The notes beneath the pieces are model-generated. The model was not told the DNA's origin. It did not search any database and saw nothing but the letters and a program-made list of their open reading frames with translations. The position numbers and the translations under genes were made by a program. This document shows positions 1 to 7,829 of a DNA stretch of 14,471 nucleotides, one piece after another; the stretch's first letter is position 1, and each line of letters opens with the position of its first letter. The DNA is from JAMCZC01 sp964364925 (GTDB taxonomy: Bacteria > Patescibacteriota > Microgenomatia > Levybacterales > UBA12049), in NCBI GenBank assembly GCA_964364925.1, contig CAYIOB010000018.1, forward strand, positions 1 through 14,471, written 5' to 3'.

Positions 1-1437
1 GATCTTATTAAAAAAGGCCATATTTTTATATCGGAAACAGATACAGAGGTTGTACCCCACCTAATTGAAGAAAATTTAAAAAAAGAAGGTTTCGCATCTT
101 CGGTTAAAGACGCTTTTAATTTGCTTCGCGGTTTTAACGCCATTGTTGTTTCCTACGGTCCTTCTTCGGAAATTGTTGCATGCAAGAATGGTTCTCCTTT
201 GGTTGTGGGAATAGGAGAAGGTGAATTTTTTATTGCGTCCGATCTTGCAGGAATAACTCCATATACCAAAAAATTAGTTTTTCTGAAAGATAACGAGATG
301 GTAATTTTGGGTAAAAAATTTCAGTTACTTAGTCTTCCGAAAGGCAAAAAAATAAAGCCTAAAATAGAAACAATAAATTGGAAAATAGAAACTAGCGGAA
401 AGGATGACTTCGAACACTTTATGCTTAAGGAAATTTTTGAACAGCCAAAAGTTATAAGAAATCTTACGGAAAATTATACCGACCAAATAAGCTTTTTGGC
501 AAACATGATAACAAAAGCTAAGGGAACGTTTTTTATTGGAGCAGGAACAGCATATAATGCTTGTCTTGCCGGGATGTATTTTTTCTCCAAAATCTCCCAT
601 AAGCATGTAAACACGGTTTTTGCTTCGGAGTTTAATTATCTGGAGGATTTTCTTAATAAAAACAGTCTTATAATTGCCTTTTCTCAATCAGGGGAAACAC
701 TCGACGTTATAGAATCTTTAAATCGAGCAAAAAAGAAAAAAAGTAGAATTGTCGCAATCGTCAATTCTTTTGGGTCAACTATTTACAGAATGGCAGATTA
801 TAAGCTTCTTTTGGGTGCAGGTCCTGAAAAGGCGGTTGCGTCGACAAAAGCTTATATTGCAAAACTTACGGTTTTGCTAATGATTGCTTACGAAATAATA
901 GGAAAAAGAAGTATTGTAAAACCGATTCTTCTGAAAACAGCAGATGAGATTGAAAGAATTTTGCAGAAAAAAAACTTGATAAAAATTAAGAAAATTGCAA
1001 AACTAATGGCAGGCTCTAAGCACATATTTGTTATCGGCAGGGGAGTATCATACTCAAGTTCATTGGAAGCAGCCTTAAAAATTAAAGAGATAAGTTATAT
1101 TCATACTGAAGGACTGGCAGGAGGAGAATTAAAGCATGGCCCGATAGCCTTGATTGCAAAAGGTACGCCCTGTCTTGTTTTTGCTCCGAATGACGAAACT
1201 TACGATTCAATTATTTCAAACGCTGCGGAAATTAAAGCGAGGGGCGGAATAATAATTGGAATTTCGTGGCAAAATTCTTCAAGTTTTGATTATTGGCTTC
1301 AAGTTGAAAATATTTTGGAGGGAGCCTATATTGCTCAAATTATTACCGCTCAGCTGCTTGCTTATTACATTGCGGTTTTTCTAAACCTGGATCCGGACAG
1401 GCCTCGAAATCTGGCAAAAAGCGTAACGGTAAAATAG
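1..1437 (+). CDS. glmS: Glutamine--fructose-6-phosphate aminotransferase (isomerizing), 5'-truncated
   Basis: GlmS converts fructose-6-phosphate and glutamine to glucosamine-6-phosphate, the first committed step to UDP-GlcNAc for peptidoglycan. Frame 1 is open from base 1, so the gene enters from the left edge; 478 residues are visible of a family usually near 600. The missing part includes the N-terminal nucleophile Cys of the glutaminase domain. Visible are the end of the glutaminase domain (SETDTEV near residue 13, then GSPLVVGIGEGEFFIASD), the linker FMLKEIFEQP, and two SIS sugar-isomerase domains. These show GAGTAY near 181, SQSGET at 228-233, STKAY, and GGELKHGP near 374-381. The C-terminus DPDRPRNLAKSVTVK is the family signature and carries the active-site Lys. 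The TTG at 121 is not a start: it is a Leu codon inside the conserved glutaminase domain. No terminator is visible before mraY. Confidence 0.96.
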   Translation, partial: DLIKKGHIFISETDTEVVPHLIEENLKKEGFASSVKDAFNLLRGFNAIVVSYGPSSEIVACKNGSPLVVGIGEGEFFIASDLAGITPYTKKLVFLKDNEMVILGKKFQLLSLPKGKKIKPKIETINWKIETSGKDDFEHFMLKEIFEQPKVIRNLTENYTDQISFLANMITKAKGTFFIGAGTAYNACLAGMYFFSKISHKHVNTVFASEFNYLEDFLNKNSLIIAFSQSGETLDVIESLNRAKKKKSRIVAIVNSFGSTIYRMADYKLLLGAGPEKAVASTKAYIAKLTVLLMIAYEIIGKRSIVKPILLKTADEIERILQKKNLIKIKKIAKLMAGSKHIFVIGRGVSYSSSLEAALKIKEISYIHTEGLAGGELKHGPIALIAKGTPCLVFAPNDETYDSIISNAAEIKARGGIIIGISWQNSSSFDYWLQVENILEGAYIAQIITAQLLAYYIAVFLNLDPDRPRNLAKSVTVK

Positions 1438-1454
1438 CATTTGCGCTACTTTGA

Positions 1455-1483
1455 TTGTATAAAACCCTAAGTAGTATTATAAT
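1455..1483 (+). promoter_or_regulatory. Candidate sigma-70-type promoter of mraY (leaderless)
   Basis: TTGTAT (1455-1460) is separated by 17 bp from a consensus TATAAT (1478-1483). The -10 box ends only 8 bases before the mraY ATG at 1492, so transcription would begin at or just before the start codon. No Shine-Dalgarno sequence is present, in keeping with a leaderless message. The promoter sits in the 54-bp gap after glmS. It was predicted from sequence only. Confidence 0.6.
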
Positions 1484-1491
1484 ATAGCAAT

Positions 1492-2502
1492 ATGTCACAG
1501 CTTTTGGGCTTTGCTCTTTTGTCGGCTTTTATAACATCCATCCTTATAATTCCGTTTATTGATTTTCTGTACAAAGTAAAACTTAGGCGTCAAAATCAAA
1601 AAACTGTTGATATCTTCAATAAACCGACTCCATTATTTGATAAATTTAACGGCTGGAAAGCCGGAACTCCTTTTGGCGGAGGCTTGTTAATAATCATTGT
1701 AGTTTCAGTTCTTGCTCTTTGGAGTTACGGTATGTTTAATATTCCGATAAACAGGTGGGAGCTTTTTGTAATTTTGTTTACGTTTGTTAGCTTTGGCATC
1801 TTAGGCCTTTATGATGATCTTAAAAAACTAGCTAACGGAAATAAAATTTCATTTTTTGGTTTAAGATTTAGATATAAATTTCTAATTCAGTGGATTTTAG
1901 CTTTTATTATAGCGTTTGTCCTGTATTCTAAGCTCGGGTATTCATTTGTCTTTATAACGGGATTTGGTTTAGCAAGCATAGGATTTTTGTTTGTTCCTTT
2001 TGCAGCTTTAGTTATTGTTTCTTTTGCGAATGCGTTTAACATTGCGGACGGCCTTGACGGACTAGCCTCAGGCCTTCTTCTTATCTGCCTGGGAGCATTT
2101 TTGACAATTGCCTCACTCCAGGTCGGCGGAACTCTAGGGATTTTTATAGCAATACTTATGGGTAGCGTTGCTTCGTTCTTGTACTTTAATATTTATAAGG
2201 CAAGAATTTGGCTTGGCGACGTCGGCTCTATGTCTTTGGGTGCTTCCCTTGCGGTTATCGGTCTTTTGACCGGAAAAACACTTGCCCTGGCTTTTATAGG
2301 CGGAGTTTTTGTTTTAGAGGTTGGATCATCTTTAATACAAATTTTAGGAAAGAAATTTTTAGGCAGGAAACTTCTACCGGTTTCACCGCTGCATTTATAT
2401 TTCCTTAATAAAGGCTGGGATGAACCAAAGGTAGTTATGCGGGCATGGCTTCTCGGGTTTTTCTTTGCCATCTTAGGGCTTTATATCGCTTTCATCGGAT
2501 GA
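1492..2502 (+). CDS. mraY: Phospho-N-acetylmuramoyl-pentapeptide transferase (MraY)
   Basis: MraY is an integral membrane enzyme that transfers phospho-MurNAc-pentapeptide from UDP to undecaprenyl phosphate, making lipid I at the inner leaflet. The 336 residues are strongly hydrophobic with about ten membrane segments. The signatures are in order: GTPFGGG near 58, YDDLKK with the paired aspartates at 108-109, NAFNIADGLDGLASG with Asn183, Asp186 and Asp189, and WLGDVGS with Asp243. The C-terminal PLHLYFLNKGWDEPKVVMRAW matches the family pattern PLHHHFE.KGW.E..V..R.W. However, only the first His (301) of the usual HHH triad is kept; the next two are Leu and Tyr. The flanking residues fit MraY better than WecA/TagO relatives. 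The ATG lies next to a promoter with no ribosome-binding site. It ends in TGA, so TGA is a stop in this genome. It opens the division cluster, followed by ftsW and murG. Confidence 0.93.
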   Translation: MSQLLGFALLSAFITSILIIPFIDFLYKVKLRRQNQKTVDIFNKPTPLFDKFNGWKAGTPFGGGLLIIIVVSVLALWSYGMFNIPINRWELFVILFTFVSFGILGLYDDLKKLANGNKISFFGLRFRYKFLIQWILAFIIAFVLYSKLGYSFVFITGFGLASIGFLFVPFAALVIVSFANAFNIADGLDGLASGLLLICLGAFLTIASLQVGGTLGIFIAILMGSVASFLYFNIYKARIWLGDVGSMSLGASLAVIGLLTGKTLALAFIGGVFVLEVGSSLIQILGKKFLGRKLLPVSPLHLYFLNKGWDEPKVVMRAWLLGFFFAILGLYIAFIG

Positions 2503-2579
2503 CCCTCCTTCAGTTTTTGAATCTTACAAACGGGGGTTATACTTCGAAGCCTGAATTAGGAAGAGGTGCAAAAAAATTA

Positions 2580-2585
2580 TATAAT
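2580..2585 (+). promoter_or_regulatory. Consensus -10 box in the mraY-ftsW gap
   Basis: The 116-bp gap between mraY and ftsW (2503-2618) holds a perfect TATAAT at 2580-2585, which would give a leader of roughly 27 bases before the ftsW ATG. No convincing -35 box is found at the right distance; TTAGGA at 2556-2561 with an 18-bp spacer is the best and is poor. A purine-rich GAAGAAG just before the ATG could be a weak ribosome-binding site. I see no gene or terminator in the gap. Confidence 0.4.
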
Positions 2586-2618
2586 GTTAATTATAAGTTT
2601 TGATTCTAACGAAGAAGC

Positions 2619-3689
2619 ATGAAAAGAATAGACGTCCCCCTTTTATTGTCTGTAGTTTTTCTCACACTTTTTGGACTTTTCATGATCTATGATGCCTCTT
2701 CTTTTGTTGCCTTCAGAGACTTTGGAGACAATTATCATTACGTTAAAGATCAGTTTTTGTGGATTATCCTAGGGCTTATTTCCCTTGGTATGTTTTCCTT
2801 CTTTGATTACCACAAATTATTTAATTTAGCGTTACCAATTCTTGTTGTCGGAATTTTGCTTCTGATTATGGTTTTTGTGCCGGGGTTAGGCGTAACGCTA
2901 CTTGGGGCAAGAAGATGGGTTGATTTTCAGTTTTTTCTTCTTCAGCCTTCTGAATTTGTAAAACTTGGTCTTGCTATCTATTTGGCCGCTTGGTTTTCCA
3001 ATAAAGAAAAAGGCAGATTTTTAGCATTTTTAATGCTTTTAGGTTTAGTTATTTTGTTAATTATGCTTCAACCGGACATGGGAACTGCAGTCATCATTTT
3101 GTCAGAGGCCGTAGTTGTGTATTTTCTGTCCGGCGCAAGAGTATTGTACTTTGTACTAATGGCGCCCGTTATTGCAATGTTGGGTTTTATTTTAATAAAG
3201 CTTGAGCCGTATAGAGCCGTACGGCTTACTACCTTTTTAGATCCTAATCAGTCGCTCCTGACCTCTTCTTATCATGTTAGGCAGGTTCTGATAGCTTTAG
3301 GCTCCGGCGGATTAACCGGGGTTGGCTTTGGTAATTCCTTGCAAAAATATGCGTATCTTCCCGAAAATACAACAGATTCGATATTTGCAATAATTGCCGA
3401 AGAGTTGGGTTTTCTGGGCGCAACGGTTATTATTCTTTTGTTTGCGGTTGTTGTTTGGAGAGGTTTTTATGTTGCTATACATGCCAGGGATAATTTCGGA
3501 AAACTCTTGGCGGGCGGAATTACAACTTTTTTGGCAATGCAGACTTTTATTAATTTGGCGGCTCAAACAGCGCTCTTGCCGTTAACAGGAATTCCTCTTC
3601 CCTTTATTTCATATGGCGGATCGGCTCTGATAATTAATCTTGCCGCTATTGGAATACTTTGTAATATTTCAAGACAAAAAGCTATATGA
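2619..3689 (+). CDS. ftsW: SEDS-family peptidoglycan glycosyltransferase, FtsW-like
   Basis: SEDS proteins polymerise lipid II into glycan strands together with a class B penicillin-binding protein; FtsW does this at the septum. The 356 residues form about ten membrane helices. Family signatures seen: ARRW (97-100), LLQPSEFVKL (108-116), LQPDMGTA near 150, YRAVRLTTFLDP (198-209), YHVRQVLIALGSGGL (218-232), LPENTTDSIFAIIAEELGF with the likely catalytic Asp253, and PFISYGGSAL (329-337). The assignment to FtsW rather than RodA rests mainly on its place between mraY and murG, and on the ARRW and QPSE motifs; a second SEDS gene lies at 11793. No transpeptidase partner is encoded nearby. The TGA stop overlaps the murG ATG (ATGA), which indicates translational coupling and co-transcription. 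Confidence 0.88.
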   Translation: MKRIDVPLLLSVVFLTLFGLFMIYDASSFVAFRDFGDNYHYVKDQFLWIILGLISLGMFSFFDYHKLFNLALPILVVGILLLIMVFVPGLGVTLLGARRWVDFQFFLLQPSEFVKLGLAIYLAAWFSNKEKGRFLAFLMLLGLVILLIMLQPDMGTAVIILSEAVVVYFLSGARVLYFVLMAPVIAMLGFILIKLEPYRAVRLTTFLDPNQSLLTSSYHVRQVLIALGSGGLTGVGFGNSLQKYAYLPENTTDSIFAIIAEELGFLGATVIILLFAVVVWRGFYVAIHARDNFGKLLAGGITTFLAMQTFINLAAQTALLPLTGIPLPFISYGGSALIINLAAIGILCNISRQKAI

Positions 3690-4798
3690 AAATTCTTATA
3701 ACAGGCGGGCATTTGTCGCCCGCATTATCAGTAATAGAAAAGCTAAAAGGAGAAGATATATTGTATGTTGGAAGGAAACATGCTCTTGAAGGGGACAAAG
3801 CATTTTCCTTGGAATATCAGACAATAAAAAATTTGGGAATTCCATTTTTTTCTATTACAACAGGAAAACTGCAAAGGAAATTTACAAGATATACAATTCC
3901 TTCTTTCTTAAAATTTCCATTGGGTTTTTTTCAAAGTTTTTTCATTTTGAAACGTTTTAAACCGGATGTTGTTTTAGGCTTTGGAGGCCATGTTTCTTTG
4001 CCAATAATAATAATATCGTCCATTCTTAAAATTCCCGTTGTCATACATGAACAGACTTTAGAAGCAGGGTTTGCAAACAAACTGTCGGCTCGGTTTGCAG
4101 CCAAAATTTGCATCTCCTTTGAATCCTCAAAAAGATTTTTCCCTTTTAAAAAAGTTGTCTTAACAGGCAATCCCTTGAGAAAAGAAATTATCGAAGTAGG
4201 CAAAACGCCGAAAGCAGAGAACAACCCTCCTTTAATTTATATAACAGGCGGGAGTCTTGGTTCTCACTTCATAAACAATTTGGTTAAAGACGCAGTTAAA
4301 AAACTTCTAAAAGATTTTCAAGTCCTGCATCAGACCGGAGATGCAAAGGAGTATCAAGATTTTGACACACTGCTTAAAATAAAAAATGAACTTCCCGAAA
4401 ATGGAGAAAATTACACGGTTAGAAAATTTTTAACACCGCTGGAATCGGCAGAGGCTTTAAAAAAAGCGGATTTAGTTGTTGCAAGAGCAGGAATAAATAC
4501 TGTTACCGAACTTTTGTTTTTAGGAAAACCTTCACTTTTAATCCCTCTTCCTTTCACGCAAAATAACGAACAGCTAAAAAACGCACAGTTTCTAAAAACA
4601 TTGGGATTGGGAGAGATTTTGGAACAGAAAAAAATAACAACTGAAGTTTTTTTGCACACTCTCGAAGAAATGTGCAAAAATATCAATAACTATAAAGAAA
4701 ATAGCAGTAAGTCAAAAGGACTAATCGATAAAGATGCTTCCTTAAAAATTGCGGAGGCAGTTAAAAATGTCTATAAAAAAAAGAAAAATAAAAACTAG
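3686..4798 (+). CDS. murG: UDP-GlcNAc:lipid I N-acetylglucosaminyltransferase (MurG)
   Basis: MurG is a peripheral membrane GT-B glycosyltransferase that adds GlcNAc to lipid I, forming lipid II. The 370 residues show both Rossmann-like halves. N-terminal signatures: TGGHLSPALS near 6-15, FGGHVSLP, IPVVIHEQTLEAGFANKLSARFA, and TGNPLRKEI. C-terminal donor-binding signatures: ITGGSLGSHFIN, then ADLVVARAGINTVTELLFLGKPSLLIPLPF, and NEQLKNAQFL. The first glycine-rich loop, usually GGTGGH, is shortened to TGGH. The start is fixed by the ATGA overlap with ftsW and by a stop codon upstream in frame with no alternative start between. The C-terminus is very Lys/Asn-rich (KKKKNKN), in the region where the next gene begins. 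That gene, ftsQ, starts 32 bp before the murG stop. Confidence 0.94.
   Translation: MKILITGGHLSPALSVIEKLKGEDILYVGRKHALEGDKAFSLEYQTIKNLGIPFFSITTGKLQRKFTRYTIPSFLKFPLGFFQSFFILKRFKPDVVLGFGGHVSLPIIIISSILKIPVVIHEQTLEAGFANKLSARFAAKICISFESSKRFFPFKKVVLTGNPLRKEIIEVGKTPKAENNPPLIYITGGSLGSHFINNLVKDAVKKLLKDFQVLHQTGDAKEYQDFDTLLKIKNELPENGENYTVRKFLTPLESAEALKKADLVVARAGINTVTELLFLGKPSLLIPLPFTQNNEQLKNAQFLKTLGLGEILEQKKITTEVFLHTLEEMCKNINNYKENSSKSKGLIDKDASLKIAEAVKNVYKKKKNKN
4753..4757 (+). promoter_or_regulatory. Shine-Dalgarno GGAGG that sets the ftsQ start
   Basis: GGAGG at 4753-4757 lies 9 bases before the ATG at 4767, inside the murG reading frame. It favours ATG 4767 over the in-frame TTG at 4749, which would place the GGAGG inside the coding region. 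Confidence 0.7.
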
Positions 4799-5180
4799 AT
4801 TTTTTCAGCAGATAAGGATTTTTTTTATAGCCTTAGCGGGAATGTTTATTTTACTAGGCATTGTTTATTTAACATTTTTCTTTTTCTTTCCCCAAAAAGA
4901 ATTGTTCATAAGCCCTCTTGCTTTGCAAAAAAATACTAATCGCAGTGAGATTGATGACTTACTGCAAGAGTCGGGTATTGCTTTTACGTCGGTTGAGAGC
5001 GCCAAAGACTCTTCTTATCTTGTGAATTTAAAAGACGGAGGCCAAGTTATTATAACGCAAAATAAAAATGTTCAAAATCAAATTTCCTCTTTACAACTAA
5101 TCCTTTCTCGGCTTACAATAGAAGGGAAACGGTTTAAAAGCCTTGATTTTAGGTATGATAAGCCGGTGGTTTTGTTTTAA
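4767..5180 (+). CDS. ftsQ: Minimal FtsQ/DivIB-like division protein lacking the POTRA domain
   Basis: FtsQ is a bitopic membrane protein that bridges cytoplasmic and extracytoplasmic division proteins. This one has only 137 residues against a usual 220-280. It has a very basic cytoplasmic tail (SIKKRKIKTR), one membrane helix at about 18-41, a short linker, and an extracytoplasmic part of about 95 residues. Its end (YLVNLKDGGQVIITQ near 84-98, then LQLILSRL and a final FKSLDFRYDKPVVLF) matches the C-terminal beta-domain pattern of FtsQ/DivIB (.v.LkdG..v.lg......l..il..l......idlR....v.v). There is no room for the POTRA domain that normally follows the helix. The position between murG and ftsA is the classic ftsQ slot. 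It overlaps murG by 32 bp and lies 6 bp before ftsA. The ATG was chosen over the upstream TTG because of the GGAGG. The FtsQ name relies on position plus C-terminal resemblance. Confidence 0.72.
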   Translation: MSIKKRKIKTRFFQQIRIFFIALAGMFILLGIVYLTFFFFFPQKELFISPLALQKNTNRSEIDDLLQESGIAFTSVESAKDSSYLVNLKDGGQVIITQNKNVQNQISSLQLILSRLTIEGKRFKSLDFRYDKPVVLF

Positions 5181-5186
5181 AAACTT

Positions 5187-6491
5187 ATGAGTGAAGGAAA
5201 AATCGTTGTTGCGGTTGACATTGGAACATCAAAAATAGTTACCTTAATTGCCAAAGTAGATGAAGCGGTTAATGTTTTGGGTGTTTCCGAAGTTCCTTCG
5301 GCCGGAGTAAGAAAAGGGCAAATAGTAGACATTGAAGAAGCGGTTAGTTCAATAAATGGGTCTTTGGAAGCCGCGGAACGCATGGCGGGATATTCTGCTT
5401 CGCATATTATTGCCTCAATCGGCGGAAGCCATATCGAATCTCAAAATTCCCGTGGGGTAGTGGCGGTTGCGCAGCCGGAAGGAGAAGTTAAGGAAACCGA
5501 TTTATCTCGCGTAATCGATGCCGCAAAGGCAGTTTCTTTGCCTTCAACCAGAGAAATAATTCACGTTTTACCCCGAAGCTACATAGTTGACGGTCAAGAG
5601 GGAATTAAAGACCCGATTGGAATGACCGGCGTAAGGCTTGAAGTAGATACTCATATAATCTCAGCCAATAGTACTTCGGTTAGAAATTTGGAGAAAGCGT
5701 TTTCCGAAGTCGGAGTTGACGTTGACGCAATTGTTTCAAGCGGTTATGCGAGCTCATTGGCCGTTTTGTCGGATACGGAAAAAGAATTGGGAGTTGTTTT
5801 GGTAGATATCGGGGCAGGAACTACGGATATCTGTGTTTACGTAGAAGGCTCCGTAGCTTATTCATCGGTTTTGCCAATCGGCGCAAGACATATAACTAAT
5901 GATTTGGCAATAGGCTTACGCATTTCCTTGGAATCCGCAGAAAAAATAAAACTTCATCTTTCCAATCCTGTAAAAAAGCAAATAAAAATCCCGGACGAAG
6001 AAGCAGTTGGGGAAGAGCCAAAATTCAAAGAGAAATCTGATGAGATTGATTTATCCTCCCTTCATCTTCCGGAAGAATTAAATAAAGTTTCGCAAAAAAC
6101 TTTAATCGATGGAATAATAAGACCAAGACTTAATGAAATTTTTACAATGGTGGGTCTCGAGGTTAAGAAAAGCGGTTATGCGGGTCAAACTCCCTCGGGT
6201 ATGGTTGTTACGGGAGGAGGAGCCAGAACTATCGGAGTTTCTGACGCGGCAAAAAGAATGTTAGCAATGCCTGTTCGAATAGGTTTCCCCAGCAACATAA
6301 AAGGAATAATAGATGAAATTCAAGATACAAGTTTTTCAACGGTTATCGGTCTTGCGGTATACGGAAAAAACGTTGAGGCAGAAAGTTCTTTGCCGTTTGG
6401 GTTTTCTCTGCCAAAGCTTCCTTTTGGACAAATTAAATTTAATAAATATTTTTCAAAAGCAATATCGTTCTTTAAATCCTTCCTGCCCTAA
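5187..6491 (+). CDS. ftsA: Cell division protein FtsA
   Basis: FtsA is an actin-like ATPase that anchors FtsZ filaments to the membrane and recruits later division proteins. In its 434 residues I see the phosphate-1 motif VAVDIGTSKI (8-17), the 1C subdomain (about 85-165, with GMTGVRLEVDTHII at 145-158), the phosphate-2 motif VLVDIGAGTTDICVY (204-218), and the adenosine motif VVTGGGARTIGV (340-351). The C-terminus, FNKYFSKAISFFKSFLP, can form an amphipathic helix of the kind used as a membrane-targeting sequence. An acidic/basic stretch at about 262-292 is an ordinary variable loop. The start is ATG six bases after the ftsQ stop. No good ribosome-binding site is close (GGTGG lies 18 bases away), so translation may be coupled to ftsQ. 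Confidence 0.97.
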   Translation: MSEGKIVVAVDIGTSKIVTLIAKVDEAVNVLGVSEVPSAGVRKGQIVDIEEAVSSINGSLEAAERMAGYSASHIIASIGGSHIESQNSRGVVAVAQPEGEVKETDLSRVIDAAKAVSLPSTREIIHVLPRSYIVDGQEGIKDPIGMTGVRLEVDTHIISANSTSVRNLEKAFSEVGVDVDAIVSSGYASSLAVLSDTEKELGVVLVDIGAGTTDICVYVEGSVAYSSVLPIGARHITNDLAIGLRISLESAEKIKLHLSNPVKKQIKIPDEEAVGEEPKFKEKSDEIDLSSLHLPEELNKVSQKTLIDGIIRPRLNEIFTMVGLEVKKSGYAGQTPSGMVVTGGGARTIGVSDAAKRMLAMPVRIGFPSNIKGIIDEIQDTSFSTVIGLAVYGKNVEAESSLPFGFSLPKLPFGQIKFNKYFSKAISFFKSFLP

Positions 6492-6523
6492 AGCATATCT
6501 TTTTTTTTGCATAAGTTAAAGGG

Positions 6524-6552
6524 TTGCAAAAATAAATTCTATCTGATAGTAT
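6524..6552 (+). promoter_or_regulatory. Candidate promoter of ftsZ (leaderless)
   Basis: TTGCAA (6524-6529), a 17-bp spacer and TAGTAT (6547-6552) form a plausible sigma-70-type promoter. The -10 box ends 9 bases before the ftsZ ATG at 6562, and no Shine-Dalgarno sequence is present. It suggests that ftsZ has its own leaderless transcript besides any read-through from ftsA. A run of nine T (6500-6508) after the ftsA stop has no clear hairpin ahead of it, so I do not call a terminator. Confidence 0.55.
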
Positions 6553-6561
6553 GCCCGTATT

Positions 6562-7683
6562 ATGCTGATAAAACCTCAAACAACAAGTTTTGCCAAAATA
6601 AGAGTTATGGGAGTAGGCGGTGGCGGTAGCAATGCGCTTAACTCTATGATTTCCCAAAGCACAATTGCCGGCGTTGATTTTATTGCGGTAAACACAGATG
6701 CCCAATCTCTTCTTCTAAATCAAGCAGCAACAAAACTTCAGATAGGTACGGATTTAACAAAAGGTTTAGGCTCCGGAGGAAATCCCGATATCGGTAAAGA
6801 GGCGGCGGAAGAGTCATTTGAAAAAATAAAAGAAATGATTGACGGAACAGATATGCTTTTTTTAGCAGCAGGACTGGGCGGCGGAACAGGAAGCGGTGCA
6901 ACACCGGTTATTTCTAGAGCCGCAAAAGAAGTAGGAGCATTAACGGTTTCCATTGTTACAAAACCATTTGCTTTTGAAGGAACAAGAAGAATGGTTGTGG
7001 CAGAAGATGCAATAGAAGAGCTTAAGGATAAAGTCGATACTCTTATTGTTATTCCCAATCAGCGTATTTTGGATGTAGTAGATAAAAAGCTATCGCTATT
7101 GGAAGCATTCAAGGTCGCCGATTCCGTATTGACCCAAGGGGTTCAGGGTATTTCGGATTTAATAACTCTTCCGGGTCTTGTCAATGTTGATTTTGCAGAT
7201 GTCAGAACAATAATGACTAATGCAGGAAGCGCCTTAATGGGAATTGGAACAGGAGTTGGTGAAAACAGAGCCCAGGCTGCGGCAAGAAGCGCAATTGCAT
7301 CGCCTCTTTTAGAAATATCAATGGAGGGCGCGCGCGGAGTACTGTTTAATATTATCGGCGGACCCGATATTACAATGAGCGAAGTTGATGAAGCCGCAAA
7401 AATTATTGCCTCGGCTGCGGATCCTGATGCAAATATAATTTTTGGCGCAACAATTGATGACTCAATGCACGACCAGATTAAGATTACGGTTATTGCAACA
7501 GGCTTTGATGCTACACGTCAAACCCTTAAAGAATTTATGACGCCAACTGCAAATAGGGTTATCGAGCAAGGTCAGCAGGCATCACCAGTTCCTACAGAAC
7601 CGCCTTTGCCAACAGAAGAGCCAATCGCCGAAGAAGAAAACGATTCCTGGGACATTCCCGCCTTTTTAAGACAGAAGAATTAA
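6562..7683 (+). CDS. ftsZ: Cell division GTPase FtsZ
   Basis: FtsZ is the tubulin-like GTPase that polymerises into the division ring. The 373 residues carry the full set of landmarks. These are the N-terminal nucleotide loop VMGVGGGGSNALN (15-27), VNTDAQSL (43-50), the tubulin signature GGGTGSG (106-112), PFAFEG..R (135-143), and the T7 synergy loop NVDFADVRTIM (208-218) with the Asp that activates GTP hydrolysis in the neighbouring subunit. A Pro/Glu-rich linker (about 340-360) follows. The extreme C-terminus WDIPAFLRQKN is the conserved peptide that binds FtsA and other partners. The protein is complete and ordinary. The start is ATG at the exact distance expected for a leaderless message. 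It closes the division cluster. Confidence 0.98.
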   Translation: MLIKPQTTSFAKIRVMGVGGGGSNALNSMISQSTIAGVDFIAVNTDAQSLLLNQAATKLQIGTDLTKGLGSGGNPDIGKEAAEESFEKIKEMIDGTDMLFLAAGLGGGTGSGATPVISRAAKEVGALTVSIVTKPFAFEGTRRMVVAEDAIEELKDKVDTLIVIPNQRILDVVDKKLSLLEAFKVADSVLTQGVQGISDLITLPGLVNVDFADVRTIMTNAGSALMGIGTGVGENRAQAAARSAIASPLLEISMEGARGVLFNIIGGPDITMSEVDEAAKIIASAADPDANIIFGATIDDSMHDQIKITVIATGFDATRQTLKEFMTPTANRVIEQGQQASPVPTEPPLPTEEPIAEEENDSWDIPAFLRQKN

Positions 7684-7690
7684 AGTTATA

Positions 7691-7720
7691 GCCTCAATTT
7701 TTAAGCTTGAGCAACTAGGC
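7691..7720 (+). terminator. Weak hairpin just after ftsZ, terminator doubtful
   Basis: Seven bases after the ftsZ stop, CTCAA (7693-7697) pairs with TTGAG (7707-7711) around a 9-base loop, and outer GCCT/AGGC (7691-7694 and 7717-7720) can pair instead. There is no T-run afterwards, so intrinsic termination is doubtful. It is listed because no better terminator closes the division cluster. Confidence 0.2.
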
Positions 7721-7762
7721 ATAAATTATTAGCGTTTTCTGTTTAGAATTAATATGATATGT

Positions 7763-7803
7763 AATTTCGCGCAAAATCTGCTCGAGCGAAATTTGTGATA
7801 CTA
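7763..7803 (+). repeat. Palindromic promoter-like element, copy 1 (before the PaaX/Cas2-like gene)
   Basis: AATTTCGC (7763-7770) and GCGAAATT (7786-7793) form an 8-bp inverted repeat with a 15-base loop that contains CTCGAG. The right half, GCTCGAGCG (7780-7788), five bases, then TGTGATACTA (7794-7803), recurs with the same spacing at 8427-8450. TGTGATACT resembles an extended -10 box (TGn followed by GATACT, 7797-7802). It would place transcription start about 20 bases before the ATG at 7830. The palindrome would then be an operator overlapping the promoter spacer. Promoter and operator roles are inferred. Confidence 0.55.
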
Positions 7804-7829
7804 TTAAAAATAGTAAAATAAATTAAAAA

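Noticed and set aside
121..123. TTG as the start of the first gene
   Set aside because: The frame is open to base 1 and the upstream residues (SETDTEVVPHLIEE) are conserved GlmS sequence, so the gene is truncated by the window.
2193..2471. Minus-strand ORF inside mraY, and similar antisense ORFs elsewhere (for example 6738-7058, 9176-9487)
   Set aside because: They lie opposite strongly conserved genes, and their translations show no recognisable domain.
2500..2502. UGA=Gly recoding (genetic code 25)
   Set aside because: TGA ends mraY after a normal C-terminus, and ends ftsW in an ATGA overlap with murG, so it is a stop.
4749..4751. TTG as the ftsQ start
   Set aside because: ATG 4767 has a well-placed GGAGG, which would lie inside the coding region if TTG were used.
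7691..7829. Insertion sequence or transposase remnant after ftsZ
   Set aside because: No transposase-like coding sequence or target-site duplication is seen; the repeats are better explained as promoter/operator copies.
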